The notes: generated from the letters alone by a model not told the origin. A DNA stretch of 64,000 nucleotides from Mucidula mucida (GCA_015501055.1 JADNYV010000024.1:62001-126000); one strand, 5' to 3'. Positions 21,820 through 33,423 are shown, counted from the stretch's first letter. Made by a program: numbers and translations.

Positions 21820-21922
21820 TGCCCCCTGCAAGGCTCGAACTTGCGACCTCCAGATTGCCCGTTCATCGACGGTCATACGCAGAGTATGAGACTGGCGCTC
21901 TAGCCAACTGAGCCAAGGAGGC
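21820..21922 (-). tRNA. tRNA-Met (CAT), elongator type, with intron
   Basis: Cloverleaf on the minus strand: acceptor GCCTCCT/AGGGGGC, D-arm GCTCAGTTGGCTAGAGC, anticodon loop CTCATA(A) and T-arm GCAAGTTCGAGCCTTGC. A 29-nt intron follows the base 3' of the anticodon, the canonical position. The anticodon arm has the T-T pair next to the loop that is typical of elongator Met tRNA. Confidence 0.9.
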
Positions 21923-23441
21923 TGTGCCTTACCTAGGTCCGCACCATATCCATTCTTTTGAGGGAGACCTTTGGCTGCCTTGCTTCACGCACAATATAAA
22001 TGTGCAGGCTCATATATCAGGGCAGCCATAACAATAGAATGGCTGTTGATCCACCAGTATGAATAGAGACTTTACAAGAGGGCAGTGTGTGATTGTCAGA
22101 AAAAGGCAAAGAAATGTGATGGACAGAGAGGCTCCTATGACACCACAATTGGCTTTAGCACCAAGGAATGTGCTCTTGTTTGTCCCACAGAAAGAACTGT
22201 TCCCAGGACCAATCAATTATATATGTAGAAGTTATAAGGCAAGTAAAATAGACATGGACTTGAATATCTGACGACATCAGTAAACAAGCGAGAGTAGTCA
22301 TTAATTAATGGATTGTTTGCACTCTGCTAGCCATTATATTGTTATAAATTGCCATATTTTCACATTTTCACATCTTATCATATCTTATTGGGGCCTTGTC
22401 TTATCAACCAACGGACTGTTTCATCATCTGTTTTGTTACCGGTCATACTCCTTTTCATTACCAAAGCCGTACTCATGTCGGACACACGCCCAACACATGG
22501 ATGACATCATACATGCCGATACCTCATGAACTCCCTATTGTATACACACCACCAACACTTGTAGCACACATGGTTGTTTCAGTATTATTACTTACATGCA
22601 GTTACCACTTGTATTTAATGGTTTCACGGACTAGTAGCATACAACACTGGGTCAAGGGCGTGGAGTTAACCCTAGCGGAAACACGTATGGACAAGGAGTT
22701 CTAAACACAGACTTACTAGTAATAAGCAGTAGTGTAGCATCATTGTACTTTAGTTCCGATCTCGTTTATACACCTGACCTAGCCTAGTCTTACGAACGCA
22801 AATACTTTCTTCTTTAGTTCTTGCTGTGGTACCTGGTTTAGTCTTGTGGCTAAAGTCAGTCGCTAACATATATGTGCATTCAATCCCTCTTGTCCGACAT
22901 TTTTCACATATTTGGCAAGGCCTGTCGGGACAGGCTATATGCCCGCAACAATACTGGTCATATGTGTCCTCTTAGTTGACATAGAAGTGATGAGTGTCTT
23001 GCGACAACACTGGATTAGTGTGATAACAATGCTTCTGTTCAAAATGATGGCAACTGTTACCAAGATTGATCAGAGGAGCTGAAAGAATAGGTTGGAAGCT
23101 GGGTGGGTGCCTTGTAGAAGCTTAGTGTTTGCAAGACAATTTAACGCGGGCTATTTAAAGCCAACAATGATCCATTGATGCCCCAGGAATACAATATCAT
23201 TGATTGGTTAAACACATGCTGAGACCACTTAACAATTGATCCTGCAAGAGTGTTTGGGCCAGCTGCAGCTGGCAAATGCTTGGGTGTGTAAGGGCTATAA
23301 TTCAAACAAAGGGTAAGGCACCATACTTTTTATAGAGTGTGAACTTACAGAGAGGGGGTGTCAGTATTAGCATCATCAAAAGATACATCTGGAAGGCTGG
23401 TCCACAAGACTGAACATTCAGAGTTCAGTGAGGTAGGAGTC
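21923..23441. other. AT-rich stretch, no intact gene
   Basis: Composition turns AT-rich compared with both sides. One frame near 22088-22230 (plus) reads CDCQKKAKKCDGQ and further Cys residues, faintly like a Zn(II)2Cys6 cluster, but it ends in a stop and the spacing is wrong, so it is at most a relic. Nothing else identifiable. Confidence 0.4.
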
Positions 23442-23676
23442 TACTGTACTAACACGACCGGATCTTCACGGCATGTTACGTGTTATGATTGTGAACTAAA
23501 TTACCAGTAGTTCATCCAGGGTCCATAGACCATATTGGGAGCCCGCGGCGAAAATTTCCGCATTTGGGCTGATCCCGACAAAATTTACCGTTGTTACGCG
23601 TTATGGAAGCCGAATTAGTTCACTTCACGGGGCCCTGTGACGTGTTATGTAAATTAACGGTTGCGTTAGTACAGTA
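23442..23676. mobile_element. MITE-like element with 19-bp inverted ends
   Basis: 235 bp bounded by TACTGTACTAACACGACCG and the inverted CGGTTGCGTTAGTACAGTA (two mismatches). If the ends start at CTGTAC, a TA dinucleotide flanks each side, as in Tc1/mariner-type insertions. Three interior copies of a (C)GTTA(T)CG(T/C)GTTATG motif lie subterminally. No coding capacity. Confidence 0.6.
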
Positions 23677-23699
23677 CTACAATGGTCAGCTCCGCAAAC

Positions 23700-24690
23700 A
23701 GAGTACAAGTCTTTAACAATTCCTCACTATGGGCAGTTCATTCCTTCATAATTTAGATGATGTCCTTTGAAAGTGCTGTGGTATGGCCACAATGCCTGAG
23801 CAGCAGCCTGCGACAAAGTTGTTGTCAAAGGTAGTTGACCGTAAGTCTGGCCCCAAGCATTAAATGTGCTGTTTGGCTCATTAAGTGTTGAGCCTGAATG
23901 ACCGCCATCATGTGGAGGCAGCAGACCAGTGTCAGATGAAAAAGAGTTCTCAGTAAATAGTTCAGAACAAGCAGATGACTGATACAAAGTTGTATCTGGC
24001 TGGTATTTGGGCTAAAACCTGATCACTGGGCACTTTGTGTGGGCTCAGGAAGAACATATGTTGGCGTTAAACATTGATTGTACAATGTCACCACCAAACA
24101 TGTTGGAGCGCAACAGAGACAAAGTGACATTGAGATAGCTGTTACTGTATGCATGGCTAGCAATAGTGAGTGGACCAAACTTCAGGACATTGTGCCCCAT
24201 TCGCAAACTTGCAGATTGCAAAATATGAGGATAATTGACTGTATTGCCAATATATTGCTGTAGATGCTGTTGACAACACAAAGTTTCCAAAGCTGAGTCA
24301 TTTGCAACACTAAGCTGAGGAAGACCCTTTAAGGCAAGATGTCTCAGGCTTGAGATTGCGAGAAAGCTTTCTGGTAATACGAGATCGGCTCCTGCATATG
24401 GACTTGCGTGTCTATATGATGAATGGACAAAAGATGGTTCTTGGAGTGTGTTAGCTGTGTCTTAATGCAATTAATATAGTAGTGGCCTCCGTCAACATTG
24501 ATAAACAACCACAGGAAACTGTTATCCGTGATTAGATTAAACCACCTTTGACACATAAACATGACCTTTGCCTAGTGTTGAATAGAGTAAATGAAATGGT
24601 CATTATTACTAAAACAATACATCCTAAATATTAGGGACAACACGTTGTCAGAAAGATGGTGAATAGGAATGAGGATATTTTAATGAATCT
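23700..24690 (-). pseudogene. F-box/LRR protein, degenerate
   Basis: Read on the minus strand, HLSDNVLSLIFRM (about 24650) followed after a probable intron by CQRWFNLITDNSFLWLFINV resembles the F-box and the following segment of basidiomycete F-box proteins, including the TQLTHSKNHLLSI block. Downstream, in another frame, SSLRHLALKGLPQL looks like a leucine-rich segment, and two more frames continue to about 23727. The frame changes have no good splice sites and stops intervene. F-box proteins recruit substrates to SCF ubiquitin ligases. I regard this as a decayed copy, though a strongly diverged intron-rich gene is possible. Confidence 0.45.
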
Positions 24691-25140
24691 TCATAGCTGT
24701 TACAAGGCATTGCAAATTACTGACAATGCAATCAATATCTGACGAAGAACTTTGGGGAAGCCTTTTGTCACTGAGTAGGGGGAAATGATCCTTGAGAGAA
24801 ACTATAATCTTTTTAAGAGGAATATAGTACTACACATGAGTTTTGAAGGACCTAGTAATATAGCTAGGGATTTATACTTTATGCCATCTGTACACATTTT
24901 GACTGCACCTAGAAATTCTTGGAGCACCTTGTTCTCTCCATTGCACGCCTAAAGTGTGTAATCTACGCATATAAAGGACTTGGATGATAGAGGTCAAACT
25001 AAAAAGGTGGATAATCAGACCGTGTCAAACAGGATTTCCCAAGGGCGACAAATCTGCTTCTGGCCTTCAGTATCTGGGGATTCTTAAGTTCTCTTTGACT
25101 TTTTGGCTCACCTCAGGAAATTGTATCATGCAGTCTTAAA
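24691..25140. other. AT-rich spacer, nothing recognised
   Basis: No open frame of note; lies between the F-box relic and the hAT-type MITE. Confidence 0.4.
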
Positions 25141-25148
25141 GCCTGAAT

Positions 25149-25640
25149 TAGAGATGAACACAAGTATAGAATATAAAACATACATATGAATAAATGTGTA
25201 CTCATCTCGTGAATATAGAGTATATTTGTGCATGAAGTAGAGTCTAGAGTATTCAGTGAGTAGTGAATCTATCTTTGGTGTTATAAATATTCACAAATAC
25301 TCATACTTATCAAGCCTCATCAGTGCATCTCTATGCAATAGTTCTGCAAATACTTTAAATCTAGTAATATACATCTGCTTTACCTTTACCTTTAGCTAAC
25401 AAGAGTTCTTACTAACATAAATACTTCTAAATATTATACTTTCTACCTTAAATAAGTCAGCTTTCTGCATAAAATGGTGAATATACTTAAGTATACTTGC
25501 ACTATACTTGAGTATTTGTATACTCTAGACTTGTGAATATATAAGAGTAGAGTCTAGAGTTATGAATACTGGTTTTTGGGCAAGAGTTATTCACAAGATA
25601 AATATGAATATACTCAAGTATAGGCTCATGTCCATCTCTA
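25149..25640. mobile_element. Non-autonomous hAT-like element (MITE) with 8-bp TSD
   Basis: 492 bp with ends TAGAGATGAACACAAG and, inverted, TAGAGATGGACATGAG. The same 8 bp, GCCTGAAT, flanks both sides (25141-25148 and 25641-25648), a perfect target-site duplication. Ends of the form TAGAG plus an 8-bp duplication are the signature of the hAT superfamily. The interior is very AT-rich with repeated TATACTTGAGTAT-like subterminal motifs and no coding capacity, so it depends on a transposase elsewhere. Confidence 0.8.
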
Positions 25641-26066
25641 GCCTGAATCATTATGACTTACAATAATTTAATAGAATGGAGCTTTCTATCAGCCAGCAAC
25701 AAAATTTTAAACCTTCTGACTCTTTCTTTCAACTTCTGATGATGCGCCTCACAGGCGCGTGCTGTTGGAATGTATCTCTAGATCCTGCAGCACTTGCTCA
25801 TTTTTTTTGACGTTAACCACTACTTTGCTCTATCACGTGTGGGGGATCAATAACTTGCTATTCTTGAGGTTTCAGAAACCAGAGCTTATAAGATCTTTGG
25901 GACGAGCCTATTGTTACAACCTGGCCATTATGTCTCACCCAGCCTTTGTGCAAATCTGTTCTGCTCTAACAAAAGAGTCATACACCAGTGGTATCTAAAC
26001 CAACACAGAGCAATGTGATCTGTACTACTGTACCTGTTCAAATGTCAACAAGTCCATTTTGTAAGT

Positions 26067-27055
26067 GTGTCTCTTAATCCATGCTGTTTGCCTCTGAATA
26101 GTATCAACAGCTATCTTAACCTAGCTTCAGCTACGGATGATGAGTTGTCACATCTCATCTCTTCTTGTAATGCCGCACCTTTCGGTTGTGGAACGGAGAC
26201 GGTTATGGACACCACATACTGTAAAGCTCATGAACTCAATGTGTTGCAGTTCGATATGACCTTTGACTTGGCGAGTACACCAATTTTGAATAAGATCTCT
26301 CAAGATCTTGGTGACTCCAGACAAAGGCGGTTTCTTCAAACCTCATTGGGACAGTCCTTGTGCCAAAAACATGTTTGGCTCCCTAGTAATTGTCTTTCCT
26401 ATACCTTACGAAGGAGGAACATTGGTGCTCCGTAATGAAGACCTTGAATGGTCTCACCTGCTCGCTTCCGTCACGTCTGAAGCTCCCAAGGTTGCATATG
26501 TCGCCTTCTATAGAACACGAAGTAATGCCTGTCGTATCCGGATCGCGCGTTACCCTGATGTATAATCTCTACTTTGATGAGTTGGACAGTGTTGTAGCCC
26601 CCATCTTCACCTCACAGGGCGAGGACCACACGATCAAAGATGGTCTTCAACAGCTCTTGAATGATACTACCTTCCTGCCCAATGGCTTTACCCTATACCA
26701 TTACATAGCGCATGTCGAGAACTTGGGCTCAAAGTTGACCTAAACATTTATTACACTACCCCGGATGGAAAGACCTCGCTAAGGTCAACTCCCATCTATG
26801 GTGATGATGGTGATGAATACTCGGATGACGGCGCCTTCATTGAACGGGCGTCTGGATGGTGAGAGATTACTGATGCCGACGTTCTTTGGGTCGCCGCCAG
26901 CCGGAAATACACCGCGGTCAAGACAAGATTCATGTTTTAGGGTAATCAACATTCCATCGAGTTGGCGTAAGGGGTTGTGTGTCTGGATATCAACTTTTCC
27001 CGGTTGAATGAGGCCGAAATGACCGACACGGAAACTGACGAGTAGTAAGTAGTCG
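26067..27055 (+). pseudogene. 2OG-Fe(II) oxygenase-like protein, decayed
   Basis: Relic of a fungal prolyl-4-hydroxylase-like 2-oxoglutarate/Fe(II) oxygenase. Segments in order: NLASATDDELSHLISSC, ETVMDTTYCKAHELN, then FFKPHWDSP with the iron-binding His-x-Asp, MFGSLVIVFPIPYEGGTLVL, and after a frameshift near 26505 EHEVMPVVSGSRVTLMYNLYFD with the distal His and the 2OG-binding Arg. The C-terminal part (VLWVAASRKYTAVKT, then GNQHSIELA) is traceable to about 27050 but contains stops. At least one intron and several frameshifts are involved. A good family match, but not a functional gene as sequenced. Confidence 0.7.
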
Positions 27056-27683
27056 TGGCCGTCAGCACTCGTTGGTACATCGTCCGAAAACATTGTACTC
27101 ATAGACGATGAACCTTTTCATATGTGCATTATTGTATTTGTTCCTACCAAGTGTTGAACTAGAAATTACGGCCTTTGAAAATGACAGAAGATGCGGGGCG
27201 GCGCGTCCGATCCTTCTTCTCTTTGACTTTCATGCAACATTTCAGGAGTGCCTACCTCGGAGGTCAACGAATGTATATCGTGAATCACCCAAAATCCATG
27301 CTAGTGCTTTTGATGTGTACGACGCGTCAGGCGCGATTCCAAGCTTGAAATTTGTCGGTACCACCGCCGCGGCGACGCTCGACGTTTGCTGCCATTTCGC
27401 GTAAGTGAAAAGTCGCCTGTCCTATTGAAAGAAATCCTGATACGCGTGCGATTGCCCCGGCAGGGAATCGCGCCGAGAACAAGTGCGCCACGTAAGACGC
27501 GTCTTGACGCGGTTGTACGTCATGCTTCCCCAAAAACAAAAAGAAGCACGCAGATACATGCATGTGAAAATCTGACTGGGTTAAATAGCGCGAGAATGAA
27601 TGGAACGATAGGATCTTCCTTTCCCTACAATCTCGCTCCTCCCATCCTCGAGGAACCACCTACACACAATCTATCCCGCCATT
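27056..27683. other. Intergenic, no gene recognised
   Basis: Spacer at the edge of the AT-rich island. Open frames at 27108-27404 and 27386-27955 overlap the next gene's promoter and show no motif. Confidence 0.4.
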
Positions 27684-28619
27684 ATGCAGCCCTTATGTTG
27701 GATGCCGCTTCTACTCTTGTCTGCGGTCGGCGCTGCACCGGTCGGCCAGCTCGAAAGTATGCCTGTCCCAGTCACCAACAGTGCTGCCCACGATCCCGCC
27801 GCGCCACGCCAGCTCGAGGAGCTTGCGAAGATTATGTTCCCTGCTGCTCCTCAGGGCGCGTCAGCACCTTCTATACCCTCAGATCCCCAGTCCCAGTCTA
27901 CGTCGTCGAACCACAGACGCGCTATACCTACCCTTTCCGAACGCCAGATCCATGACATTCGACGCGCCATTCTCGACGCCGCTCCCAGCCGTCGTGCCGA
28001 TACCCCGTCTGTTCCCGCCATGCCGTCTGCACCAGAGCTTCCGGCCCTGCCTGTCACTGCGCCAGACGCTCCCGCCGCGCCAGCCGCGCCCGCTACCGTT
28101 CCTGCTCCACCTGCCGCTCCAAACGCGGCACCGCAAGGCGTTTCTCGTCGACAAGGCGTTCCAGCAGCACCAGCCGCTCCAGAAGCGCCTGCCGCCCCAG
28201 CAGGAGTGCCAGCGATGCCCACCCTTCCTGAATTACCTACTACACCTCAACCGCCAGCTGCTCCTGCGCCGCCAACCGCTCCTAACGCGCCAGCTGCTCC
28301 TAACGCGCCGCCAGCACCGCCCTCGGTCCCATCGAAACGCCAGCTTCGCGCGCCAGACTACAATGCTGCCGGTCCGCAACCAGCGAGTCACAATCATGCC
28401 GCCGAAGCCGCTGCTCCCGAGGACGTGTCGACCAGAGGCTTTGGAGGTACACCGCAGTGGGCAGAGTTGATGGATGATTCAGATGCGAGGCCGCGTTCAA
28501 CAACTTCTCATTCATGGAACGATATGGGGAAATCGAGGGCGGCGAATTACAAGGGTTATCGGGGGACGCGTTGGGAAACTCGCGAGGTAGAGCGTCTGGC
28601 TAGGTCAGCGAGAGTGTAG
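27684..28619 (+). CDS. Secreted Ala/Pro-rich protein with Kex2-like sites
   Basis: Single-exon frame of 311 residues. Signal peptide MQPLCWMPLLLLSAVGA. The first 100 residues are Pro/Ser-rich. Residues about 105-215 are an irregular Ala-Pro repeat (APAAPAAPATVPAPPAAP and similar), strongly disordered. The C-terminal 90 residues are polar with a basic tail (YKGYRGTRWETREVERLAR). Four dibasic sites punctuate the chain: NHRRAI, PSRRADT, SRRQGV and PSKRQL, as would suit Kex2 processing into Ala/Pro-rich peptides. No known domain. It may be a cell-wall or matrix protein, or a precursor of processed secreted peptides; the latter is inference. Confidence 0.65.
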   Translation: MQPLCWMPLLLLSAVGAAPVGQLESMPVPVTNSAAHDPAAPRQLEELAKIMFPAAPQGASAPSIPSDPQSQSTSSNHRRAIPTLSERQIHDIRRAILDAAPSRRADTPSVPAMPSAPELPALPVTAPDAPAAPAAPATVPAPPAAPNAAPQGVSRRQGVPAAPAAPEAPAAPAGVPAMPTLPELPTTPQPPAAPAPPTAPNAPAAPNAPPAPPSVPSKRQLRAPDYNAAGPQPASHNHAAEAAAPEDVSTRGFGGTPQWAELMDDSDARPRSTTSHSWNDMGKSRAANYKGYRGTRWETREVERLARSARV

Positions 28620-28832
28620 TGATAGACTTGATATTACTTTCTCTCATTCTGGGTTTTGGGGTTCAATTCATACTTGCCTTCGTTCATTTATTGTGATTCA
28701 AGTGACACGAGCACTAAGAATTGTTTGAGAAGGTCGAACACAAGCATGCCCACTGCCCAGTGTCGAAATTCGAGACTTGGAAGAAATTGATCAAAAACAA
28801 GAGACGTAGAAAACGTTATGAGGATGTGCGGA

Positions 28833-28905
28833 TTCCTTCTAGCCGACTTGAACGACTGACCTCGTCATTACTAGTGACGCGCTCTACCAGCTGAGCTAAG
28901 AAGGA
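28833..28905 (-). tRNA. tRNA-Thr (AGT)
   Basis: Intron-less cloverleaf on the minus strand: acceptor TCCTTCT/AGAAGGA, D-arm AGCTCAGCTGGTAGAGC, anticodon stem-loop CGTCACTAGTAATGACG with anticodon AGT, T-loop GTTCAAGTC. Confidence 0.9.
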
Positions 28906-29030
28906 TGTCATCCATTTTCAATTCCTTGTCGTCGATCGGAAATCTCATCCTAGCAATTATAGATGACTAAGTGTAGTGCATCTTGTGCGTACGGTATAGT
29001 GATTGTCTAAAGAATGTCATAAATTATGGC

Positions 29031-31194
29031 TCAAGCAGCGCTTGGTCCCCCAACCGCCTTCTCATCTACGGTTCGTTCCTCTTCGGCACTGGTCGCCGTT
29101 CGCTCTGAATCAGCATCCGAGTGTCCGACAATGCCAACGTTTTGGAAGGCGACGAAACTCAAAATGGCAGCAAACGCGCCAAACGCAAAGTTACTCCATT
29201 CAGCAGCATGAAAGCTGTCGAGCAGCGCTGACCTAGGTGCGCCAGCGCCAGAAGAATCGACGATGACGCCTAAAGCTGCGGAGCGCTGAGCCAGGACGCG
29301 GTCATACACAATGGTGGATATCGTTAAACCGAAAGAAGTTCCAAGCTGTCATATCAAGGTCAATAACACGGTACGACAGTTGGTGTGCAAGACATACTTG
29401 GGTCATTGTCTGGAATAGAGCTCCCGCTAGACTCTGTTCATGAGGAAGCGCGACCTTGGCGCAGAAAAGGGTACCGGCTGCAAAGACAAAGTCCGCGCCA
29501 ACAACTGCAAGACAGGCAGCCGGAAATCCGTAGGCCCAGTATACAGCATCAGAATTAACAAAGGCAAAAAGAAGCGGGGCGACGCTGGTCAAGGCCGTTC
29601 CGGATACTGCATGAATATAGGGTTAGCAGTACGTCTCAATTGGAAGACATTGTACAAACCCATGAAGCAGATGAATGGTAGTCGACCAACGGCGTTGGCA
29701 ACAATGATATTGCAGATGACACCAGATACGTTCATTGGCAGTAACCGTATAATGGTCAGAATAGGCGTCCGACCTTCGTAGTTCTGGTAATACAACTGAA
29801 AAGCATTTAAGAAGCTGTAGCGCAGAATGAAGAGCAAAGGACACACCTGTGACCAATAACACCATGACTGGAAACAACAAAAGTTGAGGAATGCGACGGC
29901 CATCACAACAGCGACGCGCCCGTTCGCCCGTCCCCACAGCGAAAGACGCATGATGGGAGGTGGCGTCCATTTCGAACGAACGGCGAGAGGGTCATCATTC
30001 ACCTTTTCCAGATAGTGCTGCCAGACCAAAAATAGCCCGACAAGAAAGACGCCAACTATCAGAAGCGCAATGATATCTGTACAAACCGAGTAGAATGAGT
30101 CGGACGTCAAAGGCTGTCATAACGGCTTACACGGGGTTTTCCATTGTTGAGGTGCAATCTCTCCCTGCGTCAGCACAAATACGATGAGCACGAGACCCGC
30201 GGTAACGAGAGTGGCGCCAATCCAATCAACACGTTGGTCTATTTCGGTGGAGGGAAGGTCTGGATCAATAGCAAAGAATCCCGCTACAACGCACACGGCG
30301 CCCAATCCCTATAGAGATGTCGACATCCTCTGACACGGAAATAGACAGCACGTTTCTTACCGTGATGAGATAGAACGTCGACCTCCACGTCTTCCTGAAG
30401 AACAATCAGTGTACGAAAGGGAGACAGATGCGGGATGCACATACACTGTCAGCTGTGTCAAGATGCCGCTGAAAACGAGACCACAGGCACCTCCGAGGGG
30501 AGCCCCAGCCGCAAAGGTAGCAAATGCGAACGATCGCGCTTTTGAGGGTGGGAAGGCGTGTGCGAGGATACCCAACTAAAAGCACGGGACCCGTTATCAA
30601 TTTATCCGAGTAATCAGAGCATTTGGGGGTGCTTACAGCTGCTGGCACTTGCGCGGCGGCACCAACGCCCTGGAGTCCCCGAAGGATGTCAAGTGTGATA
30701 TCATCTGGAGGCGTATAAAATTTGGGCCATACTCAAGGCTAGAAAGCACGTACTATTCGCGAAAGCAACGCCCAACGAGAATATCGTGAGCCACGCCATT
30801 CCCGCCAAGAACATTTTCTTCCGCCCGTAGAGATCGGCGAGGCGGCCGAAGATAAGTAGAAGGCATCCCTAAAGAATAGCGTTAAGCGCGGAGTAGAATG
30901 ACGAGAAGGGCACGAACAGAACTGAGAGGGTATGCCGAGACTATCCACGTTAGCTGGGAGTCTGGAACATCGAATTCCTCTGCAATCGTTGGAAGTGGTA
31001 TCGAAGCCGCCGACGTAAGCGCCATCTATCCCGCCAGACTCGTCATCGTGGCGTAAACATTTATTGGAATCGACCCACATTGACTATCATGCCCAAGGTG
31101 CACGTCGCGACGATGAGGATGGACCTAAAGGTGCTCCTATTGGGCTCGCAACGAGCACATCTTTGCTCGGCGACGAAGGACGCGTATCTGCCAT
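29031..31194 (-). CDS. MFS multidrug/drug:H+ antiporter, DHA2-like (14 TM)
   Basis: Multi-exon exporter of the major facilitator superfamily. N-terminal helix FRSILIVATCTLGMIVN is followed by a 52-nt intron and ALTSAASIPLPTIAEEFDV, PDSQLTWIVSAYPLS, the loop with DLYGRKKMFL-type motif A, RVDWIGATLVTAGLVLIVFV, LIVGVFLVGLFLVWQHYLE, GALFQTMTQ, and C-terminal NFAFGAFAAILSFVAFQNVG. Order and spacing match 14-helix DHA2 transporters that export drugs or metabolites across the plasma membrane. The start is unsettled: MADTRPSSPSKDV (31194) is typical but one base out of frame with the first helix, whereas an in-frame Met lies at 31270. A TTATAA lies near 31251. Confidence 0.8.
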
Positions 31195-31270
31195 GGTCAG
31201 ACGGGGTATCGAGAAACGAGTGAGAGACGGAGGTCAAGGGATCATGAGTATTATAAAGACGAACGGTCAA

Positions 31271-32353
31271 ACTACAGGTGCGACGCGTCGGCTCTCAACC
31301 TCCTTCCGGATAAACGGGACGGTTTGCCGCTATTGAGCTCTTGCTTCTACAACTCTTCCTCTGTCATATCCAGCCTCAAAGCACCCATATTCCACTTCAA
31401 TGTACCGCGCAATGAAGCCCTCGGACGTGAAAACTTCTCTCCAAAACGGATCTGACCCACTCCATTCCGATCCCATATTGGGGTATATCCACCCGGCGGA
31501 AGCTTTACAGTGACTAAAGTACGCGACCCACCTTGGAGGGCGCCGATGATTGATTGAATGCTTCATCTAATAATAATGGGGCCCGTCAGCTATTAGACGC
31601 TTCCCAGGTTGAACGGGAAGTACGTCCAAGCTTCAAAAAGCGGTAGCATGGCTTGTTCCCTTCGTAAAGGGATTCGCAAAAAGTCAGCCCTCGATATCAC
31701 GCACGTTCCTCAGTTAAGTATTAGATCTTTCAGACCTCACGAGTGGACAGGACAATGCACGCGAAACCGCCATTGTCCATGCTTTAGAAAATGCAATCCA
31801 GAAACATGATATAGTTGCCAGCTAAATGATTTGGTGATTCAGAATGCAGAGATGGCCCCCCTCGACTCTGAGCGTACAAACTTGCGAGGAGAGGGATGTT
31901 CAGGATCAGGACTAAAACCAACTCAATCAACAAGACGAGAGCGCTCGAGAACGATCGGGCGTCCGAAGCATTAAGTTCGGAGGCCGCCCTTTTTGTTCCG
32001 ATTTGGTCCCATCCCGCCTGTTTCAGCCACTCAACGTCCGGCAGCTCTGGAGGTTGGCCCTAGCAAGCGAATACACTGTCCAACAGTGGCAAGTATACCT
32101 CAAACACATGACGGAAAGCAACAACCGTATCTGTTGATCAGCCTCTCGTCACTCGTCATGATACCCTGCACTCGTGCTGGGCGTTCCCAGCGGCCATCTG
32201 TCGCCGGGCTCTCTCTCTTCACCTCTTTCCTGACCTTATCTTTTCAAGTTGATTCACGCGGGCGCGAATATACCTAGGCGATGTACGTCTAACCTTTCAA
32301 CGCTGTCTGCAGTCGCTCACTGAGATGGCGGCAGTGTAGATTTATCCAATTCG
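31271..32353. other. Intergenic, no gene recognised
   Basis: A minus-strand frame at 31330-31566 may contain a spliced short exon but I could not build a consistent model. Nothing else seen. Confidence 0.4.
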
Positions 32354-33066
32354 ATGTCGATTACCACTCAAACGACGGCTTCGTCCACACCCCTTGCGAC
32401 AAGCACAACAAATGCTGTTGTTACGCCTACAAATGTTGGACTTTCCTCTTCTCCCGGTACGATATTACTGTTAATCTCATATGCTGTACTTTACCAGCCA
32501 AACTCAGAAGTCATTGGCACATCTACTATATTTAGCACGGTATCTGGCTCGGACACTGGGACTGGCACAGCAACTGGTCCACGCGCTACTGTCACTGTGC
32601 ATGTCGTCAACAACAGCTCAAATGCCGCCTCCATAGCAGGAGCCCTCGTCGGGGGCATCGTCCTCGGTGCCTTATTCGTCGCCGTCCTTCTCTTCTTCAT
32701 CGTGCACCGGAATCGCAAAGAGACAGCGCGTCGCAGACAGCAGATTATGGGTATGTAGTATACACCCTGTTCCTATGTACTCGATCTCACGTGAAATCTC
32801 AAACAGAGGCGAGAATGATGAATCGCCCTCCGCCGAATTACTACCCACCGCCGATGAGCAGAGTCCTGTGGTGGATTGCAGAGAGCAGTAACGCGGCACC
32901 CCCGACGGGGGATCCGGAGTTTGTGCAGAGGTCGGATGGGAGCTCGGCTTCGCTGCGCCACGCGTCGCACTCTGGTGGCCATGGTGCGCAGATGCATCAT
33001 TTCAGATTGGACGACTCTGTGCAGGGTGGAGACCCGTCTGGAGTACGAACACGTCAAGACGTCTAA
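32354..33066 (+). CDS. Single-pass membrane protein with Ser/Thr-rich ectodomain
   Basis: Two exons: 32354-32750 and 32807-33066 (GT-AG, 56 nt, phase 1). The N-terminal 90 residues are Ser/Thr-rich with several N-glycosylation sequons (NNSS) and TGTGTATGP. One hydrophobic helix follows (IAGALVGGIVLGALFVAVLL) flanked by the basic stop-transfer HRNRKETARRRQQ. The cytoplasmic tail is Pro-rich at its start (NRPPPNYYPPP) and then polar. This layout resembles fungal Mid2/Wsc-like wall sensors and the many agaricomycete proteins of that form, but no defining domain (WSC Cys cluster) is present, so function is not assigned. Confidence 0.65.
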
Positions 33067-33423
33067 TCTTACAGGACACGGACAGCTGCAGTGGACACAT
33101 TTAACTCTCATTTTACTGTACGTATTACGCCATTCATCATTTCCTGTAGTATGTAGTTGCGCACTTGTTCTTCTCTTCGGGACACTATAACATTACAACG
33201 CTGTTGACCTCTCCATTTCTGAACACTGTGTATCTTTGCTCCGACAGAATCATCACTTGACTTCTTGATATCAAAACAGTCCATCAACACAGCATTCTCG
33301 TATAACTCGCTTTGTATGTACAGTAAACAGCAACAGCATCTGAGAGTAATGGGTGGGTAACTAAAAAACAAATTTACAACATATCGCTGCCCTATATCCC
33401 GAGAAACAGCACTAAACTAAGCA
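33067..33423. other. Convergent intergenic spacer
   Basis: Lies between the 3' ends of the membrane-protein gene and the minus-strand gene that follows. No gene. Confidence 0.4.

Noticed and set aside
22088..22230. Zn(II)2Cys6-like cysteine cluster
   Set aside because: Cys spacing does not fit the C6 consensus and the frame stops quickly; at most a relic.
27851..28222. Gly/Ala-rich antisense frame opposite the Ala/Pro-rich gene
   Set aside because: Complementary image of GCN/CCN repeats; no signal peptide or start context.
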